A stretch of 64,000 nucleotides of DNA from Paenibacillus contaminans. GTDB taxonomy: Bacteria; Bacillota; Bacilli; Paenibacillales; NBRC-103111. Both the position numbers and the translations under genes were made by a program. Location of the stretch: contig NZ_QMFB01000002.1 in the NCBI RefSeq assembly GCF_003285015.1, forward strand, positions 412,646 to 476,645. Direction: 5' to 3'. The notes beneath the pieces were generated by a model. That model was given only the letters and a program-made list of their open reading frames with translations, was not told the origin of the DNA and did not search any database. Positions 34,225 through 42,373 of this stretch are shown here, piece by piece. The first letter of the stretch is position 1, and every line of letters starts with the position of its first letter.

Positions 34225-35298
34225 ATGGTGCCCGAGCTTCACCTCTTTATCGTTTGGGAGCATGCCCACTACGCTTTGCAGGATATTAAGTCGGACATTG
34301 AGCGTAAGTTCACCATTAAAAAGCAGGTTCGCATAACATGGGATCCGGCACGTTTTTCTCTCAATTTATCCCGTTTTTACAGCCAGCCGCTGCCGGACGG
34401 AAGCTATAAGCAGCATCACTGCGGGACCGGAGCCTTTACTTTGTTCGTCGTGCTCGATGAAAGTCCCCGCTATATGGAGAAATCCACCTCAAGGGGAGTA
34501 AGCCTTGTCAATGCCAATACGTTTGAAGCCAAAAGCCTATACCGGACCTGGACCGGCGGAGGGCACCGAGTTCACGCCACGAATACGCGTGCCGAATGCG
34601 AGCGGGACCTTTACCTTCTACTGGGAATGGATTGCGAAACGTTCGCCAAGCAATTCGATCAGCCTTGGGACGGCAATAATCAACACCTGTCCCGAGACTT
34701 GACGGGGACGAACGGCTGGGCGAGCCTTACGCAGTATTTCGAGGCTCTAAACTGCGGGACGGAGTACGTGGTTTTGCGCAATTTCGAAGCTCTGCCGGAT
34801 TGCAGCTGTTCGGAAGAACATGGGGATATCGATCTGCTGGCAGGAGATCTTGCCGACATTTACTACCTGTCGAACGCCGCAGCGGTCTTTGCCGAGCCGT
34901 ATCGCGTCCATTATACGGTTATGATCGGAGGAGTACCGGTTGCCTTTGATTTTCGTCATATCGGAGACGATTATTATAACAGCAGCTGGCAGAAATCGAT
35001 ACTTGCAAGCCGAATCCTATCGGATAAAGGGTTTTACAGGCCGTCAGAGGAACATTACTTCTACAGCTTGCTTTATCACGCTATCGTGCATAAGGCATCA
35101 ATCGGCGCGGACTATGAGAAAAGACTTATCGGTATGGCAGAACGTCTGACCATTCCCGGCTTTGGCATCCGAACCATGAAAGACGTGAATACCCTCAGGT
35201 TTTTTATGGATATGTATTTGCATACGAACGGATACCAATACACAGTTCCTCATGATCGATCCGTTTATTTTAACGCTTCTTATTTTGGGGGAGCTTGA
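34225..35298 (+). CDS. Unrecognised protein with nucleotidyltransferase-like GDIDLL motif (357 aa)
   Basis: I cannot name this family. The N-terminal part (about 1-140) contains WDPARFSLNLSRFY, QHHCGTGAFTLFVVLDESP and RTWTGGGHRVHATNTRAECE, strongly patterned motifs that look catalytic or binding. The C-terminal part has EYVVLRNFEALPD, then HGDIDLLAGD and VAFDFRHIGDDYY, resembling the metal-binding Gly..Asp-x-Asp core of nucleotidyltransferases. No signal peptide or membrane segment. The start ATG 34225 follows GGAGGAA. Its stop is 1 bp before the kinase gene, so both act together. Plausible role: modification of a glycan, lipid or small metabolite; this is inference. Confidence 0.7.
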   Translation: MVPELHLFIVWEHAHYALQDIKSDIERKFTIKKQVRITWDPARFSLNLSRFYSQPLPDGSYKQHHCGTGAFTLFVVLDESPRYMEKSTSRGVSLVNANTFEAKSLYRTWTGGGHRVHATNTRAECERDLYLLLGMDCETFAKQFDQPWDGNNQHLSRDLTGTNGWASLTQYFEALNCGTEYVVLRNFEALPDCSCSEEHGDIDLLAGDLADIYYLSNAAAVFAEPYRVHYTVMIGGVPVAFDFRHIGDDYYNSSWQKSILASRILSDKGFYRPSEEHYFYSLLYHAIVHKASIGADYEKRLIGMAERLTIPGFGIRTMKDVNTLRFFMDMYLHTNGYQYTVPHDRSVYFNASYFGGA

Positions 35299-35299
35299 T

Positions 35300-36043
35300 A
35301 TGACCAGCAAGCGGTTCGGACCGTTCTTCGCTTACTTGAACGGCAAATATGGATTAGACAAGCTTGCCCATTATTTACCGGACAATCGCTATTTGAATGT
35401 CCGATACTTTACGGGACTGCATCCGGAGAGCGGAAAAATCGTGTTCATCAAAACCGACGGCGCCTCCGGCGAAACCTCCGAACGTGAAGCGTGCGCGATT
35501 GAACTGCTCAAACTATCTTCTTCCCGATATTTTCCCAGATTGTTCGCCCATGAAACGGCAGGAAAATATCCTTTTGTCGCAATAGAATTTTTGAATGGCG
35601 TTACCCTCGAGCATCTGCTTCTCTATGAAAGCGCAGTTATCGATCGGCACAAGGAAAATCTGCTGGAACAAATGGCCGACATTCTAGCCATCCTGCACGA
35701 ACGGGGCATCATTCATCGGGATATTCGCCCGTCCAATCTGATGGTCCTGCCGGATGTGAACGGACAGTTAAGCAGTCTCGTCTTGGTCGACTTCGCGTTT
35801 GCCATTATTGCGGGACCGGATGGTGGTGCCGAGGAGCTTCGCTATCTTCAAGAGAGAGAGTATTTGAGGATAGATTTGGGAGGCAGCAGCTTTAAACCCG
35901 CCCCGCTTATTTGGGACGATGCCTTTGCATTCTGCAAGATCGCCCAATTGATCGACCCCTGCTGCGCTCTGCATTTTCCTGAAGCATGGGCGAAGCTATA
36001 CGGTTCAGTGAATCGTGTTACGTATTCATCTCCATTTGCTTGA
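35300..36043 (+). CDS. Eukaryotic-like protein kinase fold protein (247 aa)
   Basis: Kinase landmarks are visible: Lys in VFIKTDG (about 54), a helix-C Glu in EREACAIELL, hinge region FVAIEFLNGVTLEHLL, catalytic loop IIHRDIRPSNLMVL (HRD), and DFAFA where most kinases have DFG. An Arg replaces the usual Lys after HRD (HRDIRPSN). The C-lobe is short, closer to small-molecule, RIO-like or glycan kinases than to full Ser/Thr receptors. No membrane segment. GGGGGAG precedes ATG 35300. It is coupled to the preceding unknown gene and near a methyltransferase gene. Confidence 0.82.
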   Translation: MTSKRFGPFFAYLNGKYGLDKLAHYLPDNRYLNVRYFTGLHPESGKIVFIKTDGASGETSEREACAIELLKLSSSRYFPRLFAHETAGKYPFVAIEFLNGVTLEHLLLYESAVIDRHKENLLEQMADILAILHERGIIHRDIRPSNLMVLPDVNGQLSSLVLVDFAFAIIAGPDGGAEELRYLQEREYLRIDLGGSSFKPAPLIWDDAFAFCKIAQLIDPCCALHFPEAWAKLYGSVNRVTYSSPFA

Positions 36044-36209
36044 TGGCGAAAGGCAATCGGAACAAATTCGTTTTGGCCGTTGCTGCAAAACTCGCTTATA
36101 CGCAGGGGCTATACTTCAGCAAATTTACATTAAAGACGCGGCGTTATTCGATATCACCGTGGGCGGGGATCAAACTATGCCCGGCTATTTTCTTCAACAA
36201 AAGCCATGT

Positions 36210-36845
36210 TCAAGATGTGGTCGGCGGGCCGCTTCGCCTGCGGGCCGGTATTTCCTGGTAAGGTCCTCTGATCGAAAGACGCATCAGTTGGCCCGCGATT
36301 TCTTCTTCCGAGTACGGCATCAGGTTTCGAATCCACCAAACGATAACCTCCAGGAACGCGGATTCCACATATTTGACGGCGACCTCCCTCGCGGCGGATA
36401 AGTTGCGGTCGTCCGGCTCGGCGTAGTCGATGCCCCGCGCGACGAATTCATGAATAACATTCAGCAAGCCGTCGGCAAAATAAGGAATGCGGTTGCGGAC
36501 GAGCAGCGCGCGATAGAGGTCGAACCGTTCCGAAATATGATGGAACAAGCGGACAAAGCTCGGATGAGGCTCTCCGCTCAAAAAATCGAACGTATCCCCT
36601 TCCTCGTTAAATGGGACGATGATTTCCGCGCTAAGCTCCTCCAGCAGCTCATCCGAGAGCTTTTGCACGAAAGCAGGCTTGTCCACAAAATGAAGGTAAA
36701 ACGTCGCTCGTTTGACAGTGGCGCGATCGGCGATATCCTGAACGGAAATGCTGTCGTAGTCCCGTTCCTCCATCAGCTCAATCAACGCTTTGCGCAGCAG
36801 CTGCCGCGTCCTTACGACGCGCGGATCCGTTCGTTTGGTGTTCAT
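36210..36845 (-). CDS. TetR/AcrR family transcriptional regulator (211 aa)
   Basis: An N-terminal TetR HTH (about 10-60: RQLLRKALIELMEERDYDSI, SVQDIADRATVKRATFYLHF) and an all-helical ligand domain. AAGGA lies about 11 nt before ATG 36845. It is divergent from the EamA transporter gene at 37121, which it may repress; a promoter for that gene and an inverted repeat lie between. Repressor function and target are inferred from this arrangement. Confidence 0.9.
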   Translation of the reverse strand: MNTKRTDPRVVRTRQLLRKALIELMEERDYDSISVQDIADRATVKRATFYLHFVDKPAFVQKLSDELLEELSAEIIVPFNEEGDTFDFLSGEPHPSFVRLFHHISERFDLYRALLVRNRIPYFADGLLNVIHEFVARGIDYAEPDDRNLSAAREVAVKYVESAFLEVIVWWIRNLMPYSEEEIAGQLMRLSIRGPYQEIPARRRSGPPTTS

Positions 36846-37056
36846 CGTTGTTATAATCCTTCTTTCTTCGAATACATAGCGGAAACGGCACCCGCCGGTC
36901 CAGGAGAAATAGAGCCCGGGCAGCCGATCGATTTGTACAAGCTATCCTTCCATTATACGCTATCCGCCGACTGAAATGGAAAAACCGGGTGCATCCCCCG
37001 CTCACATGCCGATTCGTATTCTTCCATCCATGTCTCAGATGCCTCTTCGCTCAACG

Positions 37057-37085
37057 TTTACATTCTCCGGGTATTGTCGTACATT
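37057..37085 (+). promoter_or_regulatory. Sigma-A promoter candidate for the EamA transporter
   Basis: TTTACA (37057-37062), 17-bp spacer, TACATT (37080-37085). An inverted repeat GGGTATT (37069-37075) / AATACCC around the start point could be an operator or an mRNA hairpin next to the GGGGAG ribosome binding site. Confidence 0.55.
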
Positions 37086-37120
37086 AGAAAAAACCTTCTA
37101 GAATACCCGGGGAGCGACAG

Positions 37121-37984
37121 ATGAAGCGTTATTTAGGTGAAATCGGACTACTTCTGGTCGCCGTCATTTGGGGTACCGGGTTCGTTGCGGGAGCGGTCTC
37201 GCTGGAATCCTTGTCTCCGTATCAGGTGATGGCCATTCGTTTTATGATCGCTGCATTGCTGATGTCGATTATTTTTCGTAAAACATTTCGTACGTTGAAT
37301 TTATCCGCAATACGTGCCGGCATCGTGCTGGGCGTCGTTTTGTATTTGGCTTTTACGCTCCAGACAATCGGGCTGCAATACACGACCCCTTCCAAAAATG
37401 CTTTCTTGACGGCCGTTAACGTCGTGATCGTTCCGTTCATCGGATATTTGCTGTATCGAAGAAAGCCCGATAAACATGGGGCGATAGGCGCCGCCTTGAC
37501 GGTTGTGGGGATTGGCGTCTTATCCCTCGATGCAAATCTCATCCCGAATATCGGCGATGCAATGACGCTGCTTTGCGCCGTAGGTTTTGCTTTTCATATT
37601 TTCTTCACGTTCGAATTCGTCAAAAAGCATTCCCCGGTTGCGCTGACCTTAGTCCAAATGATTACGGCAGCTTTGCTGTCTCTGATCGCGGCTGCCCTAC
37701 AGGGAGAAAAGCTGGAGCTCCATGGAGATGCCGGAGGGCTGATCGCCGCAGCGTACTTGGGTGTATTTAGTACGACGATAGCCTTTCTTTTGCAAACGAT
37801 CGCTCAAAAATATACGACGGAAACGAAGGCAGCCATCATTTTATCGACCGAAGCGCTGTTCGGCACTTTGTTCTCCGTTATCTTCCTCCACGAAGCGTTC
37901 ACCTTGCGCCTGGCGGCAGGCAGCTTTTTGATTATGGCGGGGATTCTAGCAGCGGAAACGAAATTTCTTAACAAAAGCGGATAG
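37121..37984 (+). CDS. DMT superfamily (EamA) transporter (287 aa)
   Basis: Ten hydrophobic segments in two EamA repeats: first half from VAVIWGTGFVAGAVSLESLS to about 140, second from DAMTLLCAVGFAFHIFFTF to the end with STEALFGTLFSVIFLHEAF, a conserved EamA motif. The start follows GGGGAGCG. Members export amino acids, metabolites or drugs; the substrate is unknown. A TetR gene is divergent and a bidirectional terminator follows. Confidence 0.9.
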   Translation: MKRYLGEIGLLLVAVIWGTGFVAGAVSLESLSPYQVMAIRFMIAALLMSIIFRKTFRTLNLSAIRAGIVLGVVLYLAFTLQTIGLQYTTPSKNAFLTAVNVVIVPFIGYLLYRRKPDKHGAIGAALTVVGIGVLSLDANLIPNIGDAMTLLCAVGFAFHIFFTFEFVKKHSPVALTLVQMITAALLSLIAAALQGEKLELHGDAGGLIAAAYLGVFSTTIAFLLQTIAQKYTTETKAAIILSTEALFGTLFSVIFLHEAFTLRLAAGSFLIMAGILAAETKFLNKSG

Positions 37985-38009
37985 ACTTCGTTTTTGGCCG
38001 TATATCGTT

Positions 38010-38050
38010 ATGAAAAAAGCCTTGGCCGCCTAACGGCCAAGGCTTTTTTG
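38010..38050. terminator. Strong bidirectional terminator
   Basis: Perfect 16-bp stem AAAAAAGCCTTGGCCG / CGGCCAAGGCTTTTTT with 5-nt loop, between the convergent EamA and DHA2 transporter genes. Confidence 0.9.
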
Positions 38051-38079
38051 AGTACCGGCGAATCGAAGCCGATTCGCGT

Positions 38080-39576
38080 TTAGTGCCCCATCATCATTGC
38101 CGGGTCCGGATTGTCCCCGCCCGCGGTTCCTTCTTCCTCCTGCTGCTTCGGTTTGCGCAAAATGAGCGTCAGCGCGACACCTGCGGTCACGATGCATGCG
38201 GACAGAAAGAATGTGTCGCCGTAACCCGCGACGACGGCGCTCAGCGGATTCGCATTCGCTCCCGCGCTTGCGGCGTGGGAAGTGATTTGCGACGTCAGAT
38301 AACCCGTCAGGCCCGCGACCGCGAACGAGACGACGACTTGCTGAGCTGCCGCCGTCAGCGGTGTGACACGGCTCACCAGACGGCGAGGCGCAGAGTTCAG
38401 AACATGCGTGTTGAGCGGCATCATGGAGAAGCCCATGCCGAGCCCCATTATGCAGATGCACGGGATGATCACCCACAGCGAAGTGTCCACCGATATGCCG
38501 GACAAGATGAACAGGGAAATGGAAATGACGGTAAGACCGGCGAAGGCGAGCGGACGCGCGCCTATCTTGTCGAACAGCCGGCCGCTGATCGGCATGCCGA
38601 TTCCCGCGCATAACGCCTGCGGCATCAGGATCCAGCCCGTTTCAAGCGCAGTGTAGTGCATGACGCCTTGCAGGTACAGCGGCACGATCAGCATGGCGCC
38701 GAACAGCGCGAGCTGTACGATCCACGTCAGGATGATGCTGCGCGTAAAATCGGACGACTTGAACACTTTCAGCTCCAGCAGCGGCTGCTTCTGTCCCAGC
38801 TCCACGAAGATGAAGAGGACAAGCGCAATGCCGCCGACGGTCAAGCCCGTGATCGTCGAAGCGGATGACCAACTGGTGCCGCCTTCGCTTACGCCGTACG
38901 CCAGCATGGAGAAGGCGACCGGCGCGAGGCACATGCCGATGACGTCCAAATGCGGAGCCGCATGGCGGTCGGATTTCGGCAAATATTTATACCCGAGAAT
39001 GAAGGCGATAATGCCGATCGGCAGATTGATGATGAAAATCCAGTGCCAGCTGACGGAATCGACCAGATAGCCGGATAACACCGGACCAAACGCCGGCGCC
39101 ATCAGCATGGGGATGCCGAGCACGCCCATGATGGATCCGCGGCGCTCCGGAGGCGCGAGCTTAAACACCATGGCCATCCCGAGCGGGGCTACCATGCCGC
39201 CGCCCAAGCCTTGAATGATGCGGAAGATGATCAGCTGCTCCGGCGTTTGCGCGATGCCGCACAGCACGGAGCCGATCGTGAACAGGGCGATCGTAATCAT
39301 GAAAATTTGCTTGGAGCCGAATTTATCTGTCATCCAGCCTGCAAGCGGGATAACCGCGGATAAGGCCAGCGTATAACCGGTGACGGTCCATTGGATCGTC
39401 TTCAGATCGGTGTCGAAGTATTCAACGAGCTTCGGAATGGCGTTATTAACGACGGTGCTGTCCAGAATAACCATGATCATGCCGACAATAATCGCCATGA
39501 GCGGCGGGAGAATGGCTTTCAACGAGAAGTCGTCCCCGCCGGCTGTTTTCGGTTTTGTTTGCGTAGGAGCTGACAT
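38080..39576 (-). CDS. DHA2 family MFS multidrug exporter, EmrB/QacA-like (498 aa)
   Basis: Fourteen hydrophobic segments with DHA2 signatures: MVILDSTVVNNAIPKL (motif D1), AGWMTDKFGSKQIFMITIAL (motif A), FRIIQGLGGGMVAPLGM (motif B) and PAFGPVLSGYLVDSVSWHWI (motif C, the antiporter motif). This points to proton-driven drug efflux. The start ATG 39576 (MSAPTQTK) follows AGAAGGG; the 46-codon extension is the end of the helD frame region. It begins 17 bp after helD stops, so helD and the exporter form one operon. Confidence 0.93.
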   Translation of the reverse strand: MSAPTQTKPKTAGGDDFSLKAILPPLMAIIVGMIMVILDSTVVNNAIPKLVEYFDTDLKTIQWTVTGYTLALSAVIPLAGWMTDKFGSKQIFMITIALFTIGSVLCGIAQTPEQLIIFRIIQGLGGGMVAPLGMAMVFKLAPPERRGSIMGVLGIPMLMAPAFGPVLSGYLVDSVSWHWIFIINLPIGIIAFILGYKYLPKSDRHAAPHLDVIGMCLAPVAFSMLAYGVSEGGTSWSSASTITGLTVGGIALVLFIFVELGQKQPLLELKVFKSSDFTRSIILTWIVQLALFGAMLIVPLYLQGVMHYTALETGWILMPQALCAGIGMPISGRLFDKIGARPLAFAGLTVISISLFILSGISVDTSLWVIIPCICIMGLGMGFSMMPLNTHVLNSAPRRLVSRVTPLTAAAQQVVVSFAVAGLTGYLTSQITSHAASAGANANPLSAVVAGYGDTFFLSACIVTAGVALTLILRKPKQQEEEGTAGGDNPDPAMMMGH

Positions 39577-39593
39577 AGGTCCCTTCTTTCTGC

Positions 39594-42029
39594 TCATCGA
39601 GCGGTGTATGGATGAAATGTTGCTTTCTCGTACAAATTCGCAGGCAAAACCTGCACGAACGGCGACCAATCGCCCGTCGTATAAAGATGAAGCCGGTGCA
39701 TGGCCCGCGTACACGCCGTATATAGCAGCTTGCGTTCGTTCTCCCGGCCGTAAGCTTCGGGCGAAGCATCATAAACGAAGACTGCATCGAACTCGACACC
39801 TTTGGCGAGATACACGGGAATGACCATCACTCCCTTTTCAAAGTTAAGCGTCTCCTTCGTAACGAGCCGCAGAGCTTCGCCTCCGTGAGACCGTAACGCT
39901 TCATGGACCTCACGGCTTTCGGCGGCGGTTTTCGTAATGACGGCGATGGAATCGAAGCCCTCGGCCATAAGCGCCGCGATGTCCGCCATTATTTGCGCAT
40001 CGCGCCTCTCTCCGCCGTCCACTCTCGTCAGAAGCGGCTTTCGGCCTCCCCTTTCAAACGGTACGATTTTTTCCCCGTCAGGAAGCATCGATTTCGTAAA
40101 TTCTACAATCTCTTTGGTTGAACGATAACTGCGTACCAGGCGGATAAGGCTTGTTTCGGCTTCACCGAAAAGGCGAACCAGCGGCGAATCGGGTGCGTCC
40201 AAACTAGTCGCCTGCATGAAGATCGCTTGCCCGAAATCGCCGAGCACCGTCATCCGGGCACGGGGAAACAGCTTTTTTAAGTATTCATATTGAAACGGCG
40301 AATAATCCTGACCCTCATCAACGAAGACATAACGGATTTCCGTGTTCGTCCGGACGCCTTCGATCAGTTCTTTTACATATAAATACGGCGTCGCATCCTC
40401 GTGGAACAACTCGTTCCGGAGCAGCGTTTCCTTGGTTTGCCTGCAAATTTCAGGCCATAGCGGCGGGATGAAGGCCCCATTCGTTCTCTCCCGATAAGCG
40501 GCTTCGTCGACAAACAATTGGCCATATATGCCTTTGACATCCACAAAGGAGAATTTCTTCACGCTTTTCCTTAGCGGTTTAAAGCTTTCTTTCACGATCC
40601 TTTGGCGAAGCAGATCTTCCTCCTTCAGGGCGAAGTCAAAGTCGCCTTCATCTCCCCGGCGCTTGTTGCTTATTTTCTCGCGAACTGCGGCGAATTGTTC
40701 GGCTAGGTCGAACACTTCCTTCTCCTTATGCAGCATTCCGAAAATTTCCGCGTACTGCTCGGCGTCGAGATAATTCAACTCTTCCTGCACCCAAGCAGCA
40801 TCCCGTTCGATACGTTCCAGCGAGGCCAATTCATTCAGCAGCCACTCCTGCAAGAGAACGACACGATTGCTCAGCGGCAGGGAGCGGTCAAATCCGTAAA
40901 ATATCTCCCTCAAACGCTCAGCGGCAATCAAATCGCGGTCCCGGAATCGAATATCGTTGAATCGCATGCCTTCCCGTCCCAGCCATATTCCATAGCTCTG
41001 CAGAGCTTGCAGGAAAGCTTCGGATGCTTTATATCCCATCCCCTGAAGACGAGCCTCATACCCCGGCGCTCCTTGTGCGGTCAATACATATTCGATCTGA
41101 TCAAAGGGATCCTCCGGCCGTAACGAGGAACCCAGCCAATAGTCGAGATATTCCTGAAAAGTCGTCTGCTGCATGTTCTCTTCGCCAAGCTCCGGAAGGA
41201 CGGTGGAGATGTAACTGGCGAACATCGGATTCGGCGAGAAAAGAACGATTTGATCCGCCCTGATCGTTTGGCGGTGTTTGTACAGCAAGTACGCTACCCG
41301 CTGCAAGGCCGCGGAAGTTTTACCGCTGCCGGCCGCCCCTTGTACGATAAGCATCCGGCTTTTGTCATTGCGGATGATGGCGTTTTGTTCCCTCTGAATG
41401 GTGGCCACGATACTCTTCATTTGCGAGTCCGCACCTTTGCCGAGCACTTGCTGCAGCAGCTCGTCTCCGATCGTTTCGCTCGCGTCAAACATGTTGTGGA
41501 TTTGCCCGTTTTGAATTTGAAACTGCCGTTTGAGCTCCATCGTCCCTTCGAATGTTCCGGTAGGCGTGACATAAGACGCTCGACCGGGCGAGTAGTCGTA
41601 GTACATGCTCGCGATTGGCGTACGCCAGTCATAGATCAAAAAGCTCAATCCGTCATCGTCGACGAAGGAAGATACGCCGATATAAATTTGCTCGCTGAGG
41701 TCCAGACCATCCTCCTGAAAGTCGATTCGTCCGAAATACGGAGACGGGAGCAAACGGTTCATGCTTTTCCATTGCTGCATTTGCAGCTTGTGGCCTCGCT
41801 CCCGTTCGGCCAATATCGCGGACTGCTGGTTAATCGTGTAGAAGGTCTCTTCGAAATCTTCGTACGTGCCGGTGTTAATCGAGACTTCTTCCCAAAACCG
41901 CTTGCGGATGTCCGCAGCCTGATCGCGCAGTCCGGCAATGCCCGGCTCCAGTTCGGCGATTCGCGCCTGCAGCTTGCTCTTGACCTTTTCCAGCCGCTCC
42001 TGTTCCTGCCGCCAATCCTTCGCTTCCAT
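39594..42029 (-). CDS. helD: HelD/HelR-type RNA polymerase-associated ATPase, UvrD/Rep-like (811 aa)
   Basis: An N-terminal coiled-coil arm (about 1-45 and 60-95), then IYIGVSSFVDDDGLSFLIYD and DWRTPIASMYYDY, strongly conserved in HelD. Walker A GAAGSGKTS at about 232-240, Walker B VFVDEGQDYSPFQY, and late helicase motifs (LVRSYRSTKEI; VYLAKGVEFDAVFVYD; LLYTACTRAMH). HelD removes stalled or non-productive RNA polymerase from DNA; some relatives (HelR) give rifamycin tolerance. A TTGAAC-17-TATAAT promoter and a structured leader lie upstream, and a drug exporter gene follows in the operon. Confidence 0.92.
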   Translation of the reverse strand: MEAKDWRQEQERLEKVKSKLQARIAELEPGIAGLRDQAADIRKRFWEEVSINTGTYEDFEETFYTINQQSAILAERERGHKLQMQQWKSMNRLLPSPYFGRIDFQEDGLDLSEQIYIGVSSFVDDDGLSFLIYDWRTPIASMYYDYSPGRASYVTPTGTFEGTMELKRQFQIQNGQIHNMFDASETIGDELLQQVLGKGADSQMKSIVATIQREQNAIIRNDKSRMLIVQGAAGSGKTSAALQRVAYLLYKHRQTIRADQIVLFSPNPMFASYISTVLPELGEENMQQTTFQEYLDYWLGSSLRPEDPFDQIEYVLTAQGAPGYEARLQGMGYKASEAFLQALQSYGIWLGREGMRFNDIRFRDRDLIAAERLREIFYGFDRSLPLSNRVVLLQEWLLNELASLERIERDAAWVQEELNYLDAEQYAEIFGMLHKEKEVFDLAEQFAAVREKISNKRRGDEGDFDFALKEEDLLRQRIVKESFKPLRKSVKKFSFVDVKGIYGQLFVDEAAYRERTNGAFIPPLWPEICRQTKETLLRNELFHEDATPYLYVKELIEGVRTNTEIRYVFVDEGQDYSPFQYEYLKKLFPRARMTVLGDFGQAIFMQATSLDAPDSPLVRLFGEAETSLIRLVRSYRSTKEIVEFTKSMLPDGEKIVPFERGGRKPLLTRVDGGERRDAQIMADIAALMAEGFDSIAVITKTAAESREVHEALRSHGGEALRLVTKETLNFEKGVMVIPVYLAKGVEFDAVFVYDASPEAYGRENERKLLYTACTRAMHRLHLYTTGDWSPFVQVLPANLYEKATFHPYTAR

Positions 42030-42076
42030 CTCTCCCTAACACACTCCTTTTTCCTTTTTCTGGGATAAAAAAGAGC

Positions 42077-42153
42077 ATTGACAAATCAAAGTTCCAGATG
42101 TACAATTAAAGTGGGAATAAAACTGAATGCACCATTCACTTCAATTTGTCAAT
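42077..42153 (-). promoter_or_regulatory. Structured leader of helD: long hairpin with internal palindrome
   Basis: Arms at 42137-42153 and 42077-42093 pair over about 14 of 17 positions (ATTGACAAAT with ATTTGTCAAT at the base). Inside lies a second palindrome AACTGAATG (42121-42129) - CAC - CATTCACTT (42133-42141). It falls just after the predicted helD start point, so it may be an operator or an RNA attenuator. The plus-strand TTGACA-17-TACAAT at 42078-42106 is part of it. Confidence 0.5.
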
Positions 42154-42163
42154 TGCGCTATTG

Positions 42164-42192
42164 ATTATATCATGGCGTTATTTTTCGTTCAA
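42164..42192 (-). promoter_or_regulatory. Sigma-A promoter for helD
   Basis: On the minus strand TTGAAC (42192-42187), 17-bp spacer, TATAAT (42169-42164). The start point would be near 42157, leaving a leader of about 125 nt. Confidence 0.7.
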
Positions 42193-42251
42193 TTTATTTT
42201 TTGTTATTCCCTTCTGGAAAATTGACCCGATTACGGTCAGCTTAAACAAAC

Positions 42252-42303
42252 AAAAAAAACCTCCATTTCGCTAATTCAAGCGGGAATGGAGGTTTTCCGT
42301 TTT
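42252..42303 (-). terminator. Terminator after the 2-hydroxyacid dehydrogenase gene
   Basis: Stem AAAACCTCCATT..CGCT / AGCGGGAATGGAGGTTTT with TTTTTTTTG on the minus strand and TTTTCCGTTTT on the plus strand; it can stop transcripts from both sides. Confidence 0.8.
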
Positions 42304-42373
42304 AAAGTGAACGTGACGGGAGCGCGGACATCATTCGAAAAATAATTTCGAAGCAGCTCCCCGCCAATGAAAC

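Noticed and set aside
42078..42303. Possible small RNA from the plus-strand TTGACA-17-TACAAT to the terminator at 42252-42303
   Set aside because: The -35 is one arm of a long inverted repeat and may be accidental, and the terminator is explained by the dehydrogenase gene; kept only as part of the helD leader finding.
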